The notes beneath the pieces are model-generated. The model ran no database searches and was not told where the DNA came from. It worked only from the letters and a program-made list of their open reading frames with translations. This document shows positions 1 to 10,200 of a stretch of DNA of 64,000 bases, one piece after another. Position numbers and translations under genes: made by a program. Positions within the stretch are counted from its first letter, which is position 1. Every line of letters begins with the position of its first letter. The stretch covers positions 3,658,001 to 3,722,000 of the forward strand of contig NC_079491.1 of NCBI RefSeq assembly GCF_020520425.1, in the 5' to 3' direction. This stretch comes from Spinacia oleracea (Eukaryota; Streptophyta; Magnoliopsida; Caryophyllales; Amaranthaceae).

Positions 1-640
1 ACTGGACAAAACACCTTACATCTATTTGATCAACATGTTCAGCACTATTTTTTGAACTCGCCCGTATATAATATGCAAAGAAAAAGTTCCTCCCAATGAT
101 CAAATCTCAGTCTTCCGTCCTTAAAGTCGAATTGACAATCGACATTAACATAATGGATCAAATTATTTAAACACTTGAAAGATATGACAATTCCTACGTG
201 CTACCAGTTCTACTAAACAATTTAACAACTGGATAATCAAATATTACTAACGAAAATCATAAGCTAATCCAAATATCCAAAACTCAAAGATTGAAGAGGA
301 GAAAATATGCGTTCATTGTGTATAATATATATTCATTTACATAATTCAACTACACAAAATCCAGCTACACGTTATCTTATAAACCCCTATAGTTAAGAAA
401 AAATGAGGCAAAAATTCAACCATAAATCCCAAAAGAAAAGTAATAAACTCTAACCTGACATTGCCAATTAGATTCCCCAATACCTGCACCCAAACAAAAA
501 TAAATGAAGTAGGAAAATGTTACAAGCTTAAAATCTCAGAAACCTTAAAATCACAACGCTATAAAACAAAACATTAATGAAATTGAATTAGAAAAGAGAT
601 AAAAATAAGAACCCTAAATTCAAAATCACTGGAAATAGAC
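1..640. other. AT-rich non-coding stretch, no gene recognised
   Basis: No open frame with recognisable coding character on either strand. If the CT-rich leader at about 713-1250 belongs to a minus-strand gene, this stretch would be its first intron or following exons, but I cannot identify any exon here. Confidence 0.3.
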
Positions 641-712
641 CAAATAAATTATCTTAATTGATGAATTAAAATGTCAAATACGTATACACTAATTAAAAAT
701 AAAAACTCAGAC

Positions 713-1250
713 CTGAGATTCGAGGGTTCAAACGGTTTTCGCAGCGGAGAATTTGTTTGAGAGAGTATAATCATGAAGAACCTGGGTGCTGATTGTTGAA
801 GAGGCGAATTAAGAATCAACCAATTCGTCACATGAGAGCGGATAGCTAGGGTTGAAAATGAAGGAGGTAGTGAGTTAAACTGACCAAAAATAGCAAAATT
901 AATAACAAAACCATAGAAAACAATCGATTATCACATTCGAATGCATCAATGTCGGACTCCTTCTCAAAATCCTCGAACGTGGCCTTTGATCACCATAAAA
1001 CAACATCCTCTTGAAGAAAAACGGGGATTGACGATCTGAAAATCCAGGATGATGGAAGGAGATAGGTGAAGGGGGCGATGGAGATTGTGGAGATTGCGGA
1101 GATAGAGCTAGGGTTTCTAGAAAATGGAAGGGGAAGAAGATCTCAGTCGAGGAAAGAGAAAGGGAAAACAAAGAGGAGCAAACCAGGCAGATGGCTGATA
1201 GAACACGTGGCACCATCCAACGTCATGGAAAAATCCAGTAATTAAGGTTG
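713..1250 (-). promoter_or_regulatory. Probable 5' leader of a minus-strand gene leaving the window
   Basis: Read on the minus strand, the interval is rich in C and T, carries an AAACCCTAG telo-box motif (about 1107-1115) typical of plant 5' leaders, and reaches a good splice donor (CAG followed by GTCTGAG) near 711. The minus-strand open frames here (649-831, 899-1216) have no recognisable protein similarity and are low in complexity. The reading as transcribed leader rather than protein is inference. Transcript data crossing position 711 on the minus strand would settle it. Confidence 0.35.
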
Positions 1251-1520
1251 AAAGGTGGGGGCAAAATCGGCAGCACACTATTGCTGCAATAGTAACTTGA
1301 AGTTTGTATGTTTTAAAGTGTTAGGATTAGTTTTAACTTTGATGGCATTGGCTAATGAAGTAAGGAGGGTTTGTTAACATTGTTAATTCCTACATGTAAG
1401 TAATTAAGTGAACACTTGACTTAAAATACTTGGTGGATAGAGTAACGCTTGGCTACAAATGAAACTCGCTTGTGAGTTGTGTTTACGTGTTGAGCTTCGG
1501 TTCGTCCATGGATCTCATCA

Positions 1521-1542
1521 CCCATGGGCCATGGCCCATGGG
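1521..1542. repeat. Perfect 22-bp palindrome
   Basis: CCCATGGGCC followed by its mirror partner makes a perfect 22-bp self-complementary sequence. The surrounding GGCCCATGGG and TAGGCCCG words resemble plant GCCCA (TCP/site II) promoter words. No adjacent gene is evident on the right, so its role is unknown. Confidence 0.6.
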
Positions 1543-1779
1543 CTGTGACCCGTAGGCCCGTAAGTGAGAATAATCTACGTATATACTTCGTACTACGTAT
1601 GTTGCAATATAAAACCCTACTTGATTCTTGTTCCTTTCAGCAATATTCCAACTTGGCACTATTTATCTATTGAGGTCATTTAAGTAGACTCATTATATGT
1701 TAGTGTAGAAGTGACAAATGGCAATCGAGTCGTATGGATCGGGTCAATTTGAGTTCGGTTATGTTCGTTAACTTTTGTG

Positions 1780-2018
1780 TAAGACCGCCTTATCGAAAAA
1801 GACCACTTTGATTTAACTAATTGGTTCAATTGGTTAACTAATTGGTTTCATTGTTTAATTAACTAATTAGTTCTAGTGTTTAACTAATTAGTTTCAGTGT
1901 TTAACTAATTAGTTTCATTTCTTAACTGATTAGTTTCATTGCTTAAATTAAATGACACCAAGATGGTCTTTTATATTTCCTTCAAAAAAAATGGTCTTTT
2001 ATATAAGACCGTCGTATA
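1780..2018. mobile_element. MITE with internal TTAACTAATTAGTTTCA tandem repeat, copy 1
   Basis: The ends form an imperfect inverted repeat of about 30 bp (left GACCGCCTTATCGAAAAAGA; the right end reads GACGGTCTTATATAAAAGAC on the opposite strand). Between them is a tandem array of about 20-bp units of the form TTAACTAATTAGTTTCAGTG. Related arrays occur at about 34293-34490 and 48180-48310. No coding capacity. Confidence 0.65.
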
Positions 2019-2757
2019 TTAAGGTTTGTAATATACTCATTATGACATAACAATTAGTATTAAAAACAAAAATGTGTTAGTAAAATCGGATCAAGCGATC
2101 TATAGGGTAGAATCAGTCAGAGGGTGCAGTAATTTTAGTTTTCCGTCCCTCGTAAAATTTGATTGTAATTAGTATCTAAAATAATTATATTAGGTCTCGT
2201 ACACGCCCGATTATCATTGGACCATCATTGTTATAAAATATTTGAATAACGAAAGAATTGTTCAAAAATAAAATACCAAGGAGTTCAACAAATTAAATTT
2301 TGACTGATTTTTAAAGGATTAATCTAGTACTCGTATGAGACTATGAGTTGATTTTACCAGGCAATATGTGACTAATGCGAGTGTGTGGTTGCACAGTACT
2401 TGCATGTTGCACCCATTTTATGGGATAAAAGGAGTTGAACAATTGAAGTCGACATGTTACTGTATAGAAGATAATGTAGTTATCGTACTTGATAGAATAT
2501 CGTATCTGGTAGGGTTAGGTCATATCTAGTTACGAAGTCAAAAAATAATGATATAGATAAAAGGATGTCAAAAACTGACTCGATTGAACCGTAGTTAAAC
2601 AGAAATTAAAGTGGCCCAAAATATTCTTCTACATAAATGTGATTTGTACAGACATAGCAAAATAACCTAACACAAACTATCACGTAATATCTGACATGAC
2701 CTGAGCTGATTAAATCTAATCTGTATTGACCACGACCCAATTTGACAATTCTAAATG
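2019..2757. other. Intergenic, no gene recognised
   Basis: AT-rich sequence without a credible open frame. The segment near 2137-2180 (TTTTCCGTCCCTCGTAAAAT) recurs at about 13911-13945, so part of it is a dispersed repeat. Confidence 0.5.
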
Positions 2758-2759
2758 TA

Positions 2760-2990
2760 TACTCTCTCCATATTTTAAAAAGAGATACAACTTTGACTGA
2801 TACATAGTTTTAGGAGAGTGAGTTAAATTTAGTAAAATAAAGATGAAAGCGGATAGTGGGTGAATTATTTATTATAATAAAAAAATATGAAGTGAGTAAG
2901 TGTAGGGACCACAAACAAAAAAGAGAGAAATATTAATATAATAGAAGTGAGGATAAAAACATATCAAAACGAAAAGTGTATATCTTTTTA
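2760..2990. mobile_element. MITE-like repeat abutting the PPR-carrying element
   Basis: The left side starts TACTCTCTCCATATTTTAAA and runs into AGAGATACAACTTTGAC. The right side has the complementary GTGTATATCTTTTTA just before 2991. This fits a Stowaway-like unit into whose right arm the larger element at 2991 inserted. The similarity continues after that element (about 4559-4600, ATCTTTTATAATAC). Confidence 0.4.
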
Positions 2991-3614
2991 CGGTTTTTTC
3001 ATGAAATGCCCATGAGGTTTCACGAAATTCACCAAATACTCCTGCGTGTTTCAAAATACATAGTATACCCCTATTTATCCGTACTGTTCATTAAATGCAC
3101 CTGTACTTAACGGACGTTAGCCTGCCGTTAGCTGTGTTTTACCATTTTACCCTTAATTCGTATTTAGGGCGATTAAGGATGAAAAACCTTGAAAATCAAA
3201 AAAAAAAAAACATCTTCTTCTCGTCTCTCATCTCCCCTGTTCTTCTTCCTTCAATTCTACTCAAATGCTACAAAATCTGGGTGTTCTTTGGGTGAATTCG
3301 CGACAAAAAAGGATATTTGACGCGATTTCGATCTCACCCCCAATTCATCAATGGCAGATTCACCTCAAATTACTCAGAAACACAAACATGGGTATTTTTT
3401 CGTACTGTTCGGATGTTTGACGCGATTTCGATTTCACTCACAAACTTTCTTTCTCCTCCACTCAACCAACACCACTTCTGATTTCATTCACTAATTTCTC
3501 CTTTCGAATCTTCAATCAAATAATTGTTGATTCTTGAAATCCCCAATTTCTAGGGTTCATAGCTTTTATTCGCAAAATTGAACGATTTGCCCCAATTCAA
3601 TTTTGTTGGGTTTT

Positions 3615-3704
3615 CGATTGTCTTGGTAATTTCTTTTGCAATTTTAGTGTTCCTCAAATATGGATTTCGATTGCCTTGGTAATTTCTTTTGCAATTTTGG
3701 TGTT
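3615..3704. repeat. Short direct duplication inside the PPR-carrying element
   Basis: The segment GATTGTCTTGGTAATTTCTT at about 3615-3650 is repeated almost exactly at about 3669-3704, about 54 bp apart. It lies just left of the captured PPR fragment and may mark the capture junction. Confidence 0.6.
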
Positions 3705-4172
3705 CAAAATTTAGTGAAGACACTTACTGTGAGATTGTGAAAGGGTTTCTAAAGCATGAGAGTATTAAGGATTTAGCAGCATTGGTTGTTGAAGCTAAAA
3801 TGTCAGAGCCTGAAATGTCGTTGGGGAACAATCTACGGGGTTTGGTATTGTTAATGCTTGTATTGTACTTGGGATGTTGGATAAAGCACATAGTATATTG
3901 GATGAGATGAAAGCTAAAGGAGCTTCTGTTGGACTTGGGGTGTGTATTTGTCAATCTTAAAATCCTACTGTAAAGAGTATCGGACAGCTGAAGCTGCACA
4001 AATGGTAGCGGAGATCAATTGTTCTGGCTTGCACTTGGATGTTAGTTGTTATGACTCTCTAATAGAAGCGTCAATGTCAAGCCAGGATTTCCAATCTGCA
4101 TTTTCTTTGTTTAGGGACATGAGGGATGCAAGAATATCGGAGCTAAAAGGAAGTTGTCAGTCCACTGTTGGG
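3705..4172 (+). pseudogene. Captured pentatricopeptide-repeat gene fragment
   Basis: Three reading frames in succession give PPR-like protein: FSEDTYCEIVKGFLKHESIK from about 3706, then GIVNACIVLGMLDKAHSILD from about 3841, then VYLSILKSYCKEYRTAEAAQ from 3942 running to a stop at 4173-4175. The helix-turn-helix pattern (GMLDKAHSILDEMKAKGA, then DVSCYDSLIEASMSSQDFQS) is the usual 35-residue PPR spacing. Frame changes near 3835 and at 3940-3942 break it. The piece starts and ends inside the gene, with no start codon or C-terminus, so it is a captured fragment and not a functional RNA-binding protein. It resembles the plant PPR proteins of the At1g03100 kind from memory; a search would confirm the parent. 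Confidence 0.75.
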
Positions 4173-4567
4173 TAATGGAACATCTGGAATTCTGGAGGCA
4201 AAGGTGCTCCGTCCCAGTTGGGAAGAACTACTAGAAGAAAAAACGCTCCTGACTTAACAAAGGAAACATCTAGAGGTGAAGATGCTTGTGTACGTTAGAT
4301 TCAAATTCTGCAATTTAAAAAGCAGTTTTGGTATTTGGTGCAAACAAATTTACAAATATGGGTATATTGTGCAAGACATTTATAAATAGGTGCATTTGGT
4401 GAATTATAAACATGACTTAACGGAGGACTAACGGAAAGTCAAAATAGGGGTATTTGGTGAACAATACGAAAAAAATAGGGGTATACTATGTATTTTGAAA
4501 CACGCAGGGGTATTTGGTGAATTTCGTGAAACCTCAGGGACATTTCATGAAAAAACCGATCTTTTAT

Positions 4568-5150
4568 AATACAATCATTTAAGGAAAATGTATCTATTTT
4601 TAAAATACAGGGGATATTACGGATTACGTAATAGATAAGATGTTTTATTCCGAACATTAAAATAAAATAGATCGTCATCATGTTCATGTGGTGGGTCGTC
4701 TAAACAGTGGAACAAACACCATGTATCGACCTTATTGTTTTCAGGGTGATAAAAATCATAAAATCCATATAATTAATGATTGGATAAAGCCCATTTGCAT
4801 GACCTATATTTTTACTGTAGCCAGTACCCACCCATAATGCTTGGGCAATATCTAGCTACGAGGAAGTCTTATTCTATGCTAAATATACCATTGAATGGTA
4901 TACAGAGTACTAATATTCTGCATTTATATTTAGTACCAAACCACATAGTTTGGTACAAGAAAAAAAGTTGAATTTTCTCATATTATACCAAATAACATAG
5001 TTTGGTAACGTGATTTCATTTTTGTTTAGTTCCAAACAACATAGTTTGGTACTTACAAGTCAAAGATAAATGTTATTTTTCGTGTGCCAGACTCAATTTA
5101 TTACATGAACGTACCATTTAGCCATTAATATACTAACTGAAGTTACTATT
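4568..5150. other. Intergenic, no gene recognised
   Basis: AT-rich. The phrase CAAACNACATAGTTTGGTA occurs three times (about 4938-4954, 4988-5006, 5034-5052) as loose short repeats. No coding evidence. Confidence 0.5.
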
Positions 5151-5160
5151 TTACCCCTAG

Positions 5161-5708
5161 TTATGGATGTAAATGGGTGGGATTTGGATCGGGTGGAGCA
5201 TCACCCGCATTCATCCGCTCCACCCGATCCATCCGTCACCCGCTTTACTCATCACCCGAATTCCGTCCTTCCATCACCCGCGGGTGAACCGAGTGGATCG
5301 GGTGATATTCGGGTCAAAATGGTAAACCATTAAAAAATCACCACCTAATAATATGCGTAATAATTAACCAAAAGAAAAAAAAAATATACCTACATTCATC
5401 TCCGAAACATATAATTATTTCTTATTAGTTATTACGCATAACTTATAACCTACAAAAATAAACAAGCACTAACTTTAATAAGTAATGGATTTATCAACAC
5501 ATTTTATGTTTAAATATAAATATAAATGATAATATTTAAAATAAACGGGTATCGGATCGGGTGGTAAACGGGTGATGGATAAAACAACATCACCTGGATC
5601 CGTCCCGCATCCATCACCTACTTTTCATCCATTTAATTCGGGTTTTCATCCGTTTAATTATAGCGGGTGACCGGGTTCATGGATAATCCACTGGATATTT
5701 CCATCCTT
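5161..5708. mobile_element. hAT-like MITE rich in GGGTGGATCGGGTG words
   Basis: The ends are short inverted repeats (TATGGATGTAAATGGGTGG on the left; AAGGATGGAAAT on the opposite strand at the right). The flanks repeat TTACCCCTAG (5151-5160 and 5707-5716), giving an 8-10 bp target duplication. The interior carries many repeats of CACCCGATCC and its complement near both ends. It has no coding capacity. Confidence 0.7.
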
Positions 5709-6038
5709 ACCCCTAGTATACCATTTTAATGATATACCAAGTATAAATTCAGAAAACCTCATCTAGCTACTGTGTTTGCTCCTTTGTTTTCTGTATACAT
5801 GGACTATATGTGCATGTGATTATGTGATTGTTTTTGAAAATAAATAAATAAATAAAACATTTAAGTGGAGGTCAAACAAATAATGCAAAAAAATTTCATT
5901 ATGATTTCTCTAAGTTTGTGGACAATAAGCTTTTGCATGTATGGTTTTAATCATCTCTAGTTCTCTATCACAAATTCACAATGTCAACTCCTTGATCAAA
6001 TTAAATGGTTACATTTTATTCCCTATTACAAGTAACTA

Positions 6039-6365
6039 CTCCCTCCGTCCCGGAATACTCGACCTGGTTTGACCGGCACAGAGTTTAAGGGATTTGAATT
6101 GACTTATTTAATTTAATAGGTAGTAGTTGATAGTGGAGTATTATTTTAATGTAGTTAGTGGAAAATGTGTAAAGGGGTGGGGTTGGGGAGAGTATGGGTT
6201 GAATTTTTAATTATTTTTTGTATGAAGTAGGGTGTAGGTGGGTTAATAGGGGTGGAGTGAGAAATAATATAATATTGTTAGAATATTTCCATTTTTAGAA
6301 ACAGGTCAAGTATTAAGGGACGACCCGATAAGGAAAACAGGTCAAGTATTCCGGGACGGAGGGAG
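6039..6365. mobile_element. Stowaway-like MITE, 327 bp, copy A
   Basis: Starts CTCCCTCCGTCCCGGAATAC and ends with the complement, flanked by TA on both sides (6037-6038, 6366-6367), the target duplication of Tc1/mariner Stowaway elements. A second copy of equal length in the opposite internal orientation lies at 18935-19261. Confidence 0.9.
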
Positions 6366-6367
6366 TA

Positions 6368-6941
6368 ATTATAACGTTATTATATATCTTTTGACCTATA
6401 TTAATTTTCCAAAATATGCGATGATTAATAAGTTGAATAAGTAAACCCTATTCCAATTCCAGCTATGTGTGAGATTTTTTTTGGTTGAAATGACCAACAA
6501 GACATTACATATTATAAATGGGGAGGAGAGATTTAGAAACTATAACCTATTTGTACACTTGAACTCAATCTTTATCATTAGACCAATATCTTATTGATTA
6601 TATTTATTTGGTATAGATAGAGTCATTAAGAAAAATCAACAAATGGTGTAGACGAGATTCGATATCAGATCTCTAAACATTCTGCTTTAGCGGCTTCATA
6701 TCTTGCCACTTCCTCAAAACTTTACCTCTCGTTTATTGGGGGTGAGAGTGTACTTCATTGCAAGAATGCAAGATTGTTGTTTTACTAGTGTTTACTCCGT
6801 AATTTTTTTATTCTGTAATTCAAAATGTGATGGCATACAATCTCTTTTAATTTTTTTTATTGGATTATATGAAAGTTATTGAATAGTATAGTATTCGTTT
6901 CTAATTTTAAAACTATGCATGTGGACTTTATTTCATATTTC
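6368..6941. other. Intergenic, no gene recognised
   Basis: AT-rich sequence between the MITE and the Copia element, with no coding signal. Confidence 0.5.
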
Positions 6942-6946
6942 AGGGG

Positions 6947-7256
6947 TGAAGAAAAACGAAACAGAATGGAAAATATTGATTGAAAGAAGAAGAAGAAAGC
7001 AGAATCTTATTTCTGTTTTTCTGTATTAGATGATGAAATAAATATTACAGCAATGAAGTATATATAGTACAGCTTAGGGATCTAGATTGTTCTAAAGTTT
7101 GTTATAACAAACTCATAACTAACTTGCTGACTGTGTGCTGACAAAGCAGCATCAGCAGCAAAACAACAGCATAGCATCAGCAGTAACACTACAGCATTAG
7201 GAAAACAGCATCACTAAACTGTTAGTATGCATAGAATGATAATGCTATAATCAACA
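6947..7256 (-). repeat. 3' LTR of the Copia element
   Basis: 310 bp, TG...CA on the plus strand, identical by eye to 12007-12316. It carries a GTATATATAG TATA-like box (7059-7068) and a run of GCATCAGCAG-like words. Confidence 0.95.
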
Positions 7257-7268
7257 TCCCCCCTCAAG
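7257..7268 (-). other. Polypurine tract of the Copia element
   Basis: The minus strand reads TTGAGGGGGGA immediately before the 3' LTR. It overlaps the TGA stop codon of gag-pol. Confidence 0.85.
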
Positions 7269-10200
7269 ATGGAGCGTCACAAGCTCCAATCTTGGAAAGA
7301 AGTGTCTGAAATTGTGTAGAACACAATGGCTTAGTGAAGATATCTGCTAATTGTTGCTGAGTAGGCAAGTAATTTAGATGCAGTAGCCCTTCCAAAACCT
7401 TATCTCTGGTGAAGTGACAGTCAATCTCTATGTGTTTAGTGCGTTCATGAAACACTGGATTTTTAGCAATGTGGAGGGCTGACTGATTATCACAGTGTAA
7501 TGTGATTGGCTTCAAATGATGAACTCCCAAGTCCTCTAACAGGTTGACAATCCAAGTAACTTCTGAGGCAGCTGCTGCCATTGCTCTATATTCAGCTTCT
7601 GCAGAGGATTTGGAAACTGTCCCTTGCTTCTTAGACTTCCATGAGATTGGTGATCCACCAAGCAATAAAATGTACCCTGTGACTGATCTTCTAGTATCAG
7701 GACAAGATGCCCAATCTGAGTCAGAAAATGCTTGTAAACTAACAGCATCTGATGCTTTCAACAATATCCCTTGACCTTCAGTGTGTGCTAGATATCTTAG
7801 AGTGTGGTGCAGAGCTGCCACATGGTGTTCTCTAGGATTCTTCAAAAATTGACTGAGAGTTTGGACAGCATAAGAAAGGTCAGGTCTTGTGTGGGTTAGG
7901 AAATTGAGTTTTCCTACTAAAGACCTATATTTCTCAGTATCAGAATAGAACTCTCCTTCTGTGTTTGATAATTTAACAGTCATGGGCAAAGGAGTAATTG
8001 CTCTCTTAGTGGTATCAAAACCACAAGATTCAATAAGTTCTCTAGTGAACTTCTTCTGGCTCAGAATAATCCCATCTGTAGTATAGCCCACCTCCATACC
8101 AAGGAAATAGTTTAACCTCCCTAGATCCTTAATACTGAATGTTTGATGAAGATATGCTTTTAATGCTTTCAGTGTATCAACATCTGTTCCTGTCAAAATG
8201 ATGTCATCTACATAAACTGCTGCAATGTTGATGTGACCATTTTGTTTGTTGATGAACAAACTGTAGTCATACTTGGATTGTATGAAACCTTGTGTCTCTA
8301 AAGCAGTCAACAACTTCTCATGCCATTGTCTTGATGCTTGTTTTAAGCCATAAATGGATTTAACCAATCTGCAAACTTTGTTGGTTGGATTGTCTACCCC
8401 TTCAGGCATCTGCATATACACTTCTTCTTTGAGATCCCCATGTAGGAAAGCATTATTGACATCTAGCTGAAAAAGGGGCCATTTTCTACTAGCTGCAACT
8501 GCTAGCAAGCATCTAATAGTACTCATCTTCACAACAGGGCTAAAAGTTTCCTCATAATCAATACCATACTTCTGGTTGTACCCTTTAGCCACTAATCTGG
8601 CTTTGCACCTTTCCAGTGCACCTGTGGATCTCAATTTCACTTTGAACACCCACTTGCACCCTATAGCCTTTTTTCCTTTTGGTAATTCCACTAATTCCCA
8701 AGTGTAGTTTCTATCCAAGGCTTCCAGTTCTTTCTTCATTGCTTCAAGCCATAATGGATGTTTAGCAGCTTGAGTATAGGACACTGGTTCTGTGATAGTA
8801 CAAACTTGAGACAAAAAAGCTTGAAATTCATCTGGAAATGTGACATATGAAACTAGATTACACCAATGCTTGGTGACAACAGGGGTGTCTGTGTTGGTGG
8901 ATGATACTGCAAAACACTCATAAGCATCTAAGTAACCTGGTGGTTTATGTATTCTTGCAGATTGTCTGATAATAGGATAAGGGAGAGGTGAATTGGAGGA
9001 ACTGGAAGTGGAATCTGTGGAATGAGTGGTGTTTGGGTGGGATTCAGAAGAAGAGTTAGAGTTATTAGGAGTTTGAGTGGTGTTGGAGGGAGGTGGTGTT
9101 GGAGATGGAGAAGAAGTGAACTGTGTATGCACAGAATCTGTAGATGTGGCTGATTCTGTGGGTGGTGGTGAATGTACAGGCAAAGAGTGACGTGGAAAGA
9201 TGTTTGCATAAGAAGTGAAATCAGGTGGATCAAAAATTGTAGGTGACATGAAGCTAGGTAAGTAGATGGCATTAGTATAGGGAGAAGGTGAAAGGCTGTG
9301 TTTTAGATAGAGATGAAAAGGAAAATGTTTCTCATGAAAATGGATATCTCTGGTTACAAAGAATCTATTTGTGTCTATCTCCAGTACTTTGTATCCCTTC
9401 TGAGTAGTAGAGTATCCCATGAACACACAAGGTGTTGCTCTAGGATTCATCTTGTTTCTCCCAACCTTAGATGTGGATACATAACAAAGACAACCAAAGG
9501 TTCTTAAATGTGAGAGGTTTGGAGTTTGTTTAAACAATCTGTAGTAAGGTGTTTCAAGATCTAAGGATTGTAGAGGCATCCTGTTGATCAGATAAGCAGC
9601 ACAAAGGACACACTCTCCCCAATACCTCTCTGGCACCTTAGATTGTATGTACAATGCTCTTGCTGTTTCTAGTAAATGCTTGTGTTTCCTTTCTACAACA
9701 CCATTCTGTTGTGGAGTATGACTACAGCTAGTTTGAGTCAAAATACCAAGAGTCTGATATAATTTTTTCATGTCACCTTCACAAAACTCTTTAGCATTGT
9801 CTGATCTGATGCATTTCACTGTCATTCCAAACTGTGTTTTCACCATGTTTAAGAAATTGCTCATGACAGTAACACAATCACTTTTCTGTTTCAGAAAATG
9901 TAACCAAGTAAATCTGGTATAATCATCCACAATTGTCAGAAATTGATTACATCCAGTAGGAGTTTTTACAGAATGAGGGCCCCAAATATCTATGTGTATA
10001 AGATCAAAAGGACTAGTTGACTTAATGCTACTAGAAGGAAAGCTAAGTCTAGTCTGTTTGGCAGCAGGACATACTTGACAGATAGTATCCTGTAAGCAAG
10101 GTGTGATCACACAGCTAGGGTTTATTAGTTTCAACCTACTGAAAGGTAAATGACCAAGTCTTAAGTGCCACAACTTGGCATTGTCTACAGTAGAAAGACA

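Larger units (their letters stand above)
2991..4558. mobile_element. Mutator-like (Pack-MULE-type) element with long TIRs and captured PPR fragment
   Basis: The left end (2991-3075) and the right end (4470-4558) are inverted copies of each other over about 85 bp with only a few mismatches, and weaker similarity continues inward for about 60 bp. The flanks are ATCTTTTTA (2982-2990) and ATCTTTTAT (4559-4567), a near-match consistent with an 8-9 bp target duplication, as Mutator-like elements make. Subterminal copies of the word TATTTGGTG occur at least four times on the right. There is no transposase, so the element is non-autonomous. Its interior carries a broken PPR gene fragment (separate entry). 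Assignment to Mutator rests on TIR length and target-site size, not on a transposase. Confidence 0.8.

Noticed and set aside
3095-3295. 66-codon plus-strand open frame near the left end of the PPR-carrying element
   Set aside because: It starts in the terminal inverted repeat and runs through low-complexity sequence; no similarity.
4439-4687. Minus-strand open frame at the right end of the same element
   Set aside because: It is the translated terminal inverted repeat; the frame at 2872-3054 is its mirror copy.
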